From UBA1151 sp963579925 (lineage in GTDB: Bacteria > Chloroflexota > Dehalococcoidia > Lucifugimonadales > Lucifugimonadaceae): 20,829 nt of DNA. The stretch spans positions 1 to 20,829 of the forward strand of contig CAUZJA010000024.1 of NCBI GenBank assembly GCA_963579925.1. Direction: 5' to 3'. The notes under the pieces were generated by a model that searched no databases, was not told where the DNA came from, and saw only the letters and a program-made list of their open reading frames with translations. The translations under genes and the position numbers were made by a program. Positions 14,992-20,829 of the stretch are shown piece by piece (positions within the stretch are counted from its first letter, which is position 1; each line of letters opens with the position of its first letter).

Positions 14992-15872
14992 TCTGCAATC
15001 AGCCTCGCGTTTCGCAATGTAGTTTCGATTAATTGACGTGTCTCATCATCAGTTGCCCGGCCTGGCCGTCGAGGACCACTCATGGTGTAGCCAAGCAGAG
15101 ACAATGCCGCTTTCGAGCCAGATATGCCGAATCGGCCTATCTGGCGGTCCAGGATTGATGCGGTGGTCTGCAACCAGCGTGCCGTGCGGTAATCACCCTG
15201 ACCACTCGCCGCCATTATGTCCATGCAGAGTTTCGGTGCAATGTTGCCAAGCCACATGCAGGCGCCATTTGCGCCCAGCAAACCGCCGTACGCAAGCAGG
15301 CCACCATTGCAGATCCAGAAACGCTTCTCAGCCGGGAAGACGGGGCGTACCCATCCTTCGAACCGGACATCATGGTCGGTGATATACCCAAATACGTTGT
15401 CCAGACCGCAAACTTCGCCGATAGTTTCAGGCGGCGCGGCTGGGCCATTATCAAACGTCTGGTGGATCACAATCACCGGTACTGGTGATTGGGCAGCGAC
15501 TTCGGTGAAGTACTCTCGCACCGCCTCCGGAGACTGCGATCGCGGGATGCGTACCCGAATGATGTCCGCACCTGCCGAGGCATAACGCTCAGCCAGGCGC
15601 AGCGTTTCGACCGTGGACGCCACGTCAATACCGGCAATCACGAATCTCTCGCCTGCTCGAGCCTGGTTCACGGTCGTGATGATGGAGACCTTCTCATCCT
15701 CGCTGAGCAGCGTCTCTTCGCCATTAGCAGTGGTGAGTACGAAGCCAGACAGGGGCGTGCTGAGCCACTTGCGCACGTTCTGGGCCAGCGCGTCGTGATC
15801 AATGTTGTCGCTGTCAGTGAACGGAGTCGGTGTTGGAGCTACAACAATCGGGTCGTTCAGTAGAATTGGCAT
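14988..15872 (-). CDS. DapA/dihydrodipicolinate synthase-fold protein lacking the Schiff-base lysine
   Basis: A 294-residue protein of normal DapA length and layout: PIVVAPTPTPFTDSDNIDHDAL (8-29), the LTTANGEETLLSEDE segment (46-60) matching the family GTTGE loop, GADIIRVRIP, VPVIVIH, and the late CNGGLLAYGGLLGANGACMW. The N-acetylneuraminate lyase/DapA family works through a Schiff base on a lysine in a GIKxx strand. Here that strand reads VFGYITDHD (160-168) with no lysine, and the only lysine between 131 and 200 is Lys183. The catalytic tyrosine position reads Ile136 and the threonine pair of the loop reads Ala-Asn. A canonical aldolase or lyase reaction is therefore unlikely. AAGGA lies upstream of ATG 15872. 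The gene overlaps the isomerase-fold gene by four bases and follows the HAD gene after 93 nt. Confidence 0.85.
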   Translation of the reverse strand: MPILLNDPIVVAPTPTPFTDSDNIDHDALAQNVRKWLSTPLSGFVLTTANGEETLLSEDEKVSIITTVNQARAGERFVIAGIDVASTVETLRLAERYASAGADIIRVRIPRSQSPEAVREYFTEVAAQSPVPVIVIHQTFDNGPAAPPETIGEVCGLDNVFGYITDHDVRFEGWVRPVFPAEKRFWICNGGLLAYGGLLGANGACMWLGNIAPKLCMDIMAASGQGDYRTARWLQTTASILDRQIGRFGISGSKAALSLLGYTMSGPRRPGRATDDETRQLIETTLRNARLIAE

Positions 15873-15900
15873 TGGAGGATCCTTGGATTACTCGACCGGT

Positions 15901-15923
15901 TCCCCCATTGAATGAGAGGGGGA
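15901..15923 (-). other. G-rich hairpin between HAD and DapA-fold genes
   Basis: TCCCCC (15901-15906) pairs with GGGGGA (15918-15923) around an 11-nt loop. It lies in the 93-nt gap inside the gene string and has no T-tract. It could damp transcription or stabilise an mRNA end, or be chance. Confidence 0.3.
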
Positions 15924-15965
15924 TGAGAGAGACGAGCGGGTCACAGGTTATCGCGTGAGCTTGAA

Positions 15966-16694
15966 TCAGCCGAATACGATCTCGACCAGGCCGTCGAGTG
16001 AATCGATTTCAGAGTCAGGAACCGGGTCATCATTCGACCTCTGGGTGCCGGTGCGATTTATCCAGACTGAGTGGATGCCAGCGTTGTTGGCACCCGCCAC
16101 GTCCCACTTGAGTGAGTCGCCAACAAATGCCACTCTCTCCGCCGTGGTATCAAGACTCTTGAGCGCCACATCAAAGATCTCAATTTGAGGTTTCATGTAT
16201 CCGCAATCCGGCGTAGTGATGCTCTCAAACCAGCGCTGCAGATCAGTCGCATCCAGCTTCGGCTGCTGCTGGCTCAACTCGCCATTTGTGATCATCCCAA
16301 GCTTGAAGTGTGGTTTAAGGCGGGAGAGCGTCGCATTCGTTTCGGGGTACAAGACCGGTTCTTCTCGTCTGGCGATCTCATAGGCAAGAAGTGCCACTCC
16401 AACAATCCCTGGATCAGGATCACCGGCTTCTTTGAGCGCCTCAGTCCACACGTGGTGGCGGATGTCATCCAGGCTAGTGCTGCCCGATGGATCCGTGGGA
16501 ACGCCGGTCATCGCACCCCAGTAAGAGTCGGAGTAGGCCAAATACGTTTGCTCAACGCGCGCTGCACTCACGCGGCCTGACGCTCGGGCTATCGCCTCTG
16601 AAGTTGCCCGTACGGACGTGCGATAGTTGAAGTCGTCGTCGATCAGCGTCTCGTCCAGATCGAAGAAGATCGCGTCGAACCGTGGCTCCGGCAC
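15966..16694 (-). CDS. HAD-superfamily hydrolase (subfamily IA-like)
   Basis: A 242-residue haloacid-dehalogenase-type hydrolase with all four motifs: I, FFDLDETL with nucleophile Asp12 and acid Asp14; II, Thr136-Asn137-Gly138; III, Lys168 in GYMKPQIEIF; IV, VGDSLKWDVAGA with Asp193 and Asp198. An alpha-helical cap of roughly 85 residues lies between motifs I and II, the position of a C1 cap, as in phosphatases of the HAD-IA group such as YjjG. The DxDxT form of motif I points to a phosphatase rather than a dehalogenase; the substrate is unknown. The GTG start at 16694 shares one base with the stop of the amidohydrolase (TAGTG) and has GGAG four bases upstream, so translation is coupled. Its place between an amidohydrolase and a DapA-fold gene suggests a step or a repair role in the same pathway. 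Confidence 0.9.
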   Translation of the reverse strand: MPEPRFDAIFFDLDETLIDDDFNYRTSVRATSEAIARASGRVSAARVEQTYLAYSDSYWGAMTGVPTDPSGSTSLDDIRHHVWTEALKEAGDPDPGIVGVALLAYEIARREEPVLYPETNATLSRLKPHFKLGMITNGELSQQQPKLDATDLQRWFESITTPDCGYMKPQIEIFDVALKSLDTTAERVAFVGDSLKWDVAGANNAGIHSVWINRTGTQRSNDDPVPDSEIDSLDGLVEIVFG

Positions 16695-18121
16695 TAGCTC
16701 CAGCCTGCGTACAACCTGGACTGGGTGAGATCGATCACCTCGTGCTTGAGGCCGCTGCTACTTGCGGTGGCTTCACCCTCAGCGGTGACAAGCCATGTGC
16801 CGCCGTCTGCGATTGAATTTCCGTCTTTCATGATCACTTCGCCGTCCACCAGCGACATGGTCGCGTTACCACTCAGCGGCTCAACGATAGTGACATCGCC
16901 ATCAGCACCGGGGGTGAAGTGCCCCTTGTTGAGCAGCCCAATCGTCCGGGACGGCATCCATGAGAGTTTGTGTGCCGCCTCAAGCGGTGACAGCGCACCA
17001 AATGACACGAGCGCAAACGTTCGCTCTATGGCGACGTTGCGGGGCATGGAGCCGCCGTCGGTGCTTACTGTGTCGATGTAGAACTCGCCGTTCTCGTCTT
17101 TCTCTGTCGTCAGGGTAAATGCGCTGGATGCAGGGTTCACCGGGAAGCTCAGCGCTGCGTTGGTGCTTGCAGCCTCCCAAATTCGGACAGCTTCTTCGCC
17201 TGTGACGAGGATCACTCGGCCTTCAGACTCGGCCTGTGCGAATCCGTACCCTTCCAACAGTGCCTGCCGCATCCCGGCTTCGGTGAGCGGGTAGCCTCGC
17301 AATTGAAGACAGTTGCGGGGCACGTCCGCAACAACGTTTCCTTCTTCGTCGCAGAAGCCGTTGGTGCCGTTGATCTGGGCGAGGTACGCCTCTGTGACAA
17401 TCTGGCCCTTCATTCCATAGAGAATGTCGAACGCCTCACGTACTTCGTCTTCCGCCTTGTTGATGACGCCCCGGGTGTATGAGTTGACGTGGGCAACGTG
17501 GAGTCGGCCATTGCCAAGAATTCCGGGAACTTCTCGTAGACCCTCAATCTGGCTGCCGGAGTCTTTGGACCCGACGTGATAGGCGATCCATGCTGTTCGC
17601 GAGTTGGCTACTTCGATGATGTTTCCAGTGGATTCTGGCGTGAACGGGTGGTATCCACCGATCATCTTCAAGCCGATAGCGCCATCGGTCAGCGCCTTGT
17701 CGAGCGCCTCTCGCACGACGCTTGGTCGTGGATCGTCTTCTGGGATGGATTCGTGAGGTACCAGCGACAGTACGGTGGCCATATTCATGCCTGCGCCGCG
17801 GCGTTTCATGCCGTCAGCAAAGCTGTTTGGCTCGCCGTTGAGGTCAAGCGCTGTTGTTGTGCCCGACTCCGCGAGCATCTTGAATCCGACCGCCCGGTCG
17901 AGGCCTCGCTCGGACACTGCCGATACGTGCGTGTGAATATCAATGTGGCCCGGCATGACATAGCGACCGGATGCGTCGTGGACGGATGCACCAGTCGCGT
18001 CGAGCCCCTCGCCCACCTGATCGATCTTGCCTGACCGAATCCCAACGTCTGCAATCTGATCGGTCCCGTTGGTGGGGTCGAGCACATGCCCGCCCTGGAT
18101 CACGACGTCAAAATTTGCCAT
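16694..18121 (-). CDS. Amidohydrolase, D-aminoacylase/dihydroorotase-like
   Basis: A 475-residue metal-dependent amidohydrolase. An N-terminal beta-sandwich half (FDVVIQGGHVLDPTNGT, ADVGIRSGKI) is followed by the barrel with PGHIDIHTH (His63, His65), Lys152 in GLKMIGGYHP (a probable carboxylated bridging lysine), His182 and His208/His211 (LHVAHVNSYTRG) and Asp355 in VSTDGGSMP. The sandwich closes near the C-terminus (GADGDVTIVEPLSGNATMSLVDGEVIMKDG). This ligand set fits a binuclear or mixed-metal site hydrolysing C-N amide bonds, as in D-aminoacylases, hydantoinases and dihydroorotases. The substrate is not determined. It starts two bases after the M19 dipeptidase stop and overlaps the HAD gene by one base, in a tight operon. 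Peptide or N-acyl amino acid breakdown is inferred from the dipeptidase neighbour. Confidence 0.88.
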   Translation of the reverse strand: MANFDVVIQGGHVLDPTNGTDQIADVGIRSGKIDQVGEGLDATGASVHDASGRYVMPGHIDIHTHVSAVSERGLDRAVGFKMLAESGTTTALDLNGEPNSFADGMKRRGAGMNMATVLSLVPHESIPEDDPRPSVVREALDKALTDGAIGLKMIGGYHPFTPESTGNIIEVANSRTAWIAYHVGSKDSGSQIEGLREVPGILGNGRLHVAHVNSYTRGVINKAEDEVREAFDILYGMKGQIVTEAYLAQINGTNGFCDEEGNVVADVPRNCLQLRGYPLTEAGMRQALLEGYGFAQAESEGRVILVTGEEAVRIWEAASTNAALSFPVNPASSAFTLTTEKDENGEFYIDTVSTDGGSMPRNVAIERTFALVSFGALSPLEAAHKLSWMPSRTIGLLNKGHFTPGADGDVTIVEPLSGNATMSLVDGEVIMKDGNSIADGGTWLVTAEGEATASSSGLKHEVIDLTQSRLYAGWS

Positions 18122-18123
18122 GG

Positions 18124-19182
18124 TCAGTCCATCGCCTCCCGGAACAGTCGAATATTGCTCGCCCCAAGCACTTCGTTCACTTCAGCCTCAGACCGGCCAC
18201 GCTTGAGCAGTAGATCAGTGACAATTGGCATCATGCCGATGTGATCCATACCCACAGGCAGTGATTTCACACCGTCAAAGTCAGTACCAATGCCAACGTG
18301 CTCGGCTCCAACCAGCTCCATAGCGTGCTCAAAATGGTCTATCGGCGGGCCTACTTCGCCGCTGGCGATGCCGATTCGCCCCCAGCCGTCGTAGTCCTGG
18401 TCGTCCCAGTCCCGCAGGTTGGCGAGATGAGCGTCGGCCGGTTCTCGAGTCACGAACCCGGCGCCAGAATTGATATTGATCACACCGTTCTTTTGCGCCA
18501 GTGCGGTGATCATCGCATCAGTCATGTTCCGTCGAGCAGGAGTCAGTGCTCGGCACGAGGAGTGCGAAGCGAAGATCGGGCGGCTTGATGCTTCGAGCAC
18601 ATCGTAGAAGGCCTTGTCTGAGACGTGTGAGATATCCGGAATCATGCCTACTTGATTCATCTCAGCGACGATGTCACGACCGAAGTCGGTCAGACCGCCG
18701 TGGGGCTCATCATTGCAGGAGTCAATCCAGCTAGTGGCGTCGCCCCAGCAAAGTGTGGTGGATCTGATCCCCAGTTTGTACAGCTGTCGCAGCACCCCCA
18801 GATCGTCGGATAGTGCCCGCCCACCTTCAATGGAGAGCAGCACCGCTACTTTGTCTTCGCGCTTCGCCTGCTCGACATCAGCAGTGGTCAGCGCTATCAC
18901 CAGGTCGTCCGGATACTTGTCGATCGTACGGAACATGACGTCTATGCCGCGCAGCGTGTACCGGAGAGCCTCGTACTTGTCATCCACCCAGATGGCAAAG
19001 AACGCAGCGTCAATCCCGCCTTCCCGAAGGAGTGGAATGTCCACTCGGGCATCCGTCAGACGTTCGTTGAACTCGTGATCGTGCCAGAGCAGGTGCGTGA
19101 TCGTGTCGATATGCGTATCGATCACGATTGCGGATTCGTGAACCCGCTGCGTCTGCTCAGAAACCGTCCACGGTTCACTCAT
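18124..19182 (-). CDS. Membrane dipeptidase-family (M19) peptidase, no signal peptide
   Basis: A 352-residue renal-dipeptidase-type enzyme. All zinc-ligand and catalytic positions are visible: His24 and Asp26 (IDTHID), Glu119 (SIEGG), His186 (ISHVSD), His207 (ASHSSCRAL) and Asp301 (GIGTDFDG). They occur in the same order and at similar spacing as in human DPEP1. M19 enzymes cut dipeptides and tolerate D-residues at the C-terminal position; some relatives act on other small amides. Despite the family name there is no signal peptide or membrane segment, so it should be cytosolic. ATG 19182 lies two bases after the stop of the FKBP lipoprotein, with AGAGG as ribosome site inside that gene's end. 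The amidohydrolase begins two bases after its stop. The frame is intact and of normal length. Confidence 0.95.
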   Translation of the reverse strand: MSEPWTVSEQTQRVHESAIVIDTHIDTITHLLWHDHEFNERLTDARVDIPLLREGGIDAAFFAIWVDDKYEALRYTLRGIDVMFRTIDKYPDDLVIALTTADVEQAKREDKVAVLLSIEGGRALSDDLGVLRQLYKLGIRSTTLCWGDATSWIDSCNDEPHGGLTDFGRDIVAEMNQVGMIPDISHVSDKAFYDVLEASSRPIFASHSSCRALTPARRNMTDAMITALAQKNGVININSGAGFVTREPADAHLANLRDWDDQDYDGWGRIGIASGEVGPPIDHFEHAMELVGAEHVGIGTDFDGVKSLPVGMDHIGMMPIVTDLLLKRGRSEAEVNEVLGASNIRLFREAMD

Positions 19183-19184
19183 AA

Positions 19185-20183
19185 TTACCTCTGCCCGGGT
19201 GCCAGCGCCTCAATGAGTTCAACTTCGAAGATGATCGTTGCGTCTGATGGGATTCGGCCCGGAATGCCGCCGACACCGTAGGCGAGGTCGCCTGGAATGC
19301 TGATGCGGCGCTTTCCGCCAACCGCCATTCCACCAATGCCTTCCTGCATGCCGGTGATCAACCCACCCAACTCGAACGTAGCTGGCACACCTCGGGTGTA
19401 GCTACTGTCGAAGATGCAGCCGTTGGTTAGGAATCCGGTGTAGTTGACCAGCACTCCACCCAGTTGATCTGGCTTAACGCCTGTTCCAACCTCGTGATCG
19501 AAAGTCATGAGTCCGGTGTCTGAAGTTGCGTACTCAAACGAACCGTCATCACCGAACGCCGGAGCATCTGAGGGGTACTCATCAGTTATGCAGCCGCCGG
19601 CAGCTTGAATGTCGTCAGCGGTGCTAGTAGAGGATGTCTCAGCTCCGGCTGGTTCAACGACTTCCAGTAGCTCTACCTCAAATATAATTGTTGAACTAGG
19701 TGGGATTCGTCCCGGGATGCCAGCATCCTGATACCCGAGATTTGATGGGATGCTGATGCGACGCTTTCCGCCGACGAGCATTCCTGAGACTCCCTCTTCC
19801 ATACCGTCAACCAGTTGGTTTAATCCAAATAACGTTGGCTGACCCCGAACCTGGCTGGTGTCAAACACGCAGCCATCAGTCAAGAAGCCTGTGTAGTTGA
19901 TCGATACCCCACTGCCATCCGCTGGCGCATCGCCAACTCCGACTTCGTGATCGAAGTACCGGAGTCCGCTCGCTGTGGTTATGTAATCGAATGAACTGTC
20001 GTTACCGAATTCCACGGCATCAGCCGGATAGTCGTCATTCAGGCAGATCTGCGGTGAAACGGTTGGCGTGAAGACTGGAATATCAACCTGTCCGCCAACC
20101 CCTGTACCGCCGCGGCACGCGATAATGATGAGCACAAGAGCCGTTGCGAATAACGGCGTGAGCCTTCGGAATTTCAAGTTCAT
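19185..20183 (-). CDS. Lipoprotein with two tandem FKBP-type peptidyl-prolyl isomerase domains
   Basis: A 332-residue exported protein. The first 23 residues form a lipoprotein signal (basic MNLKFRR, hydrophobic core, lipobox Ile20-Ile21-Ala22-Cys23). A short linker leads to two FKBP domains (about 74-176 and 224-326). Each repeat holds VSINYTGFLTDG or VLVNYTGFLTNG, GGKRRISIP, a PGRIPxxxTIIFEVELxE end, and a Cys pair exactly 58 residues apart (47/105 and 198/256). The repeat unit is about 151 residues, so it arose by internal duplication. FKBP domains catalyse cis-trans proline isomerisation and assist folding of secreted proteins; here it would be anchored outside the membrane. The matching cysteines may form disulfides. 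AGGG precedes the ATG, which lies 65 nt after the aldolase-family gene. The dipeptidase follows after two bases. Confidence 0.93.
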   Translation of the reverse strand: MNLKFRRLTPLFATALVLIIIACRGGTGVGGQVDIPVFTPTVSPQICLNDDYPADAVEFGNDSSFDYITTASGLRYFDHEVGVGDAPADGSGVSINYTGFLTDGCVFDTSQVRGQPTLFGLNQLVDGMEEGVSGMLVGGKRRISIPSNLGYQDAGIPGRIPPSSTIIFEVELLEVVEPAGAETSSTSTADDIQAAGGCITDEYPSDAPAFGDDGSFEYATSDTGLMTFDHEVGTGVKPDQLGGVLVNYTGFLTNGCIFDSSYTRGVPATFELGGLITGMQEGIGGMAVGGKRRISIPGDLAYGVGGIPGRIPSDATIIFEVELIEALAPGQR

Positions 20184-20248
20184 ATCTGCCCTAGAACCGC
20201 CTGATGGTGAATGAAAACTGATGTCGAACTATTGTGATGTTTGTTGGA

Positions 20249-20829
20249 CTATTTTCCGCTGTCTAACGCGGCCGCAAATCTGTCCGCACTGTTCGCGAGC
20301 CAATCCGACAGATTTGTGTAGAAAAAGCGAACACCCATATCCACGTACTTGCCGGCTGATTCTGCACTGACATTAGTCCCGGCCACTTTTCCAGACGCCA
20401 CAATTCGTTTGATCGTTTCGTCAATGGCCGCCACAGCTTCCGGATGACCGGAGTTGCCAATGTGGCCCATGGACTGCGAGAAGTCTGACTGCGCAACCAG
20501 AAGCACGTCTATCTGGTCCACTTCAAGAATGCTGTCCAACTCCGGCAAAGCATCGTAGTCCTCAATGAGGCATACGATCATCGTCTCATCGTTGGCTCGC
20601 TTCAGGTAATCGTCTACGCCGTAGCCCTGCCTGCTCACCCACATGCCACGTCGGCCGATGGGAGCAAACTTGGCGGCCGCGACGACTTCGTCTGCAATGG
20701 CACGAGATTTCATGTGCGGCACAACAATCGACTGCGCCCCACGGTCCAGCGTGCGGTAAATGATGTTCTCTTCGTTCCAGCCCACCCGGACGATTGAGGT
20801 CTTGCCCCACAGGTCGCAGGCCCGCGTCA
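20249..20829 (-). CDS. HpcH/HpaI-family aldolase (5' end cut by window edge)
   Basis: The frame stays open to the right edge (TRACDLWGKTSIVR precedes VGWNEEN), so the GTG at 20785 is an internal codon and the N-terminus lies outside the window. The visible 192 codons show the HpcH/HpaI pattern: SIVRVGWNEENIIYRTLDRG, QSIVVPHMKSRAIADEVV, GRRGMW, then CLIEDYDALPELDSI with a candidate metal Glu, and IDVLLVAQSDFSQSMG with a candidate metal Asp. The segment after VVP usually reads V-N-T; here it is H-M-K-S. Family members are class II, metal-dependent aldolases that split 2-keto-3-deoxy acids into pyruvate and an aldehyde, such as HpaI and GarL. The real substrate is unknown. It stands at the upstream end of the catabolic string visible here and may begin the operon or continue one from outside. 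Confidence 0.85.
   Translation of the reverse strand, partial: TRACDLWGKTSIVRVGWNEENIIYRTLDRGAQSIVVPHMKSRAIADEVVAAAKFAPIGRRGMWVSRQGYGVDDYLKRANDETMIVCLIEDYDALPELDSILEVDQIDVLLVAQSDFSQSMGHIGNSGHPEAVAAIDETIKRIVASGKVAGTNVSAESAGKYVDMGVRFFYTNLSDWLANSADRFAAALDSGK

Noticed and set aside
20249..20785. Start of the aldolase gene at GTG 20785
   Set aside because: The frame continues upstream to the window edge with family-like residues (SIVR before VGWNEEN), so this GTG is an internal Val codon.

Overview
The window reads as about 20.8 kb of bacterial chromosome. Base composition is moderate to slightly high G+C (judged by eye), gene density is high, starts mix ATG, GTG and TTG, and many ribosome sites are GGAGG-like. 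The gene content (glycine decarboxylase split into two subunits, tandem-domain universal stress proteins, a small Zn-ribbon protein, a 7Fe ferredoxin, a HemQ-type protein, and a dense set of catabolic amidohydrolase, peptidase and aldolase-family genes) suggests an aquatic Chloroflexota of the SAR202/Dehalococcoidia kind. That assignment is inference from gene content; the window holds no rRNA or other marker gene. I saw no tRNA, rRNA, CRISPR array, insertion sequence or phage gene.

Region 1 (1-5234, all minus strand) is signalling and stress. It holds an edge-truncated stand-alone response regulator, a KdpE-like response regulator, a GAF-PAS-histidine kinase, and two tandem-domain universal stress proteins flanking a Zn-ribbon miniprotein. 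The KdpE-like gene needs one frame repair. The kinase needs three, and it also has an in-frame stop near its start. These five lesions lie within about 1.7 kb, and I saw no frame break in any other gene. This is either a decaying two-component system or a patch of poor sequence.

Region 2 (5416-8707) has a nucleotide-sugar epimerase (minus) divergent from a 7Fe ferredoxin (plus). The ferredoxin has a recognisable promoter and a textbook intrinsic terminator. A HemQ/chlorite-dismutase-family gene (minus) then diverges from a short-chain dehydrogenase (plus).

Region 3 (8802-13171, minus) is a compact glycine cleavage operon in the order gcvT-gcvH-gcvPA-gcvPB. A -35/-10 pair with 17-bp spacing lies upstream of gcvT. 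No gcvL (lipoamide dehydrogenase) is present here.

Region 4 (13299-20829, minus) is a catabolic-looking gene string. In transcription order it is: HpcH/HpaI-type aldolase (cut by the window edge), double-FKBP lipoprotein, M19 dipeptidase, D-aminoacylase-like amidohydrolase, HAD hydrolase, DapA-fold protein, sugar-isomerase-fold protein and methyltransferase. Several junctions are 2-nt gaps or overlaps. The dipeptidase and amidohydrolase keep full metal-ligand sets. The two adjacent TIM-barrel genes, joined by an ATGA overlap, both appear by hand alignment to have lost residues that define their families' usual chemistry. That pair is the most interesting candidate for undescribed biochemistry here.
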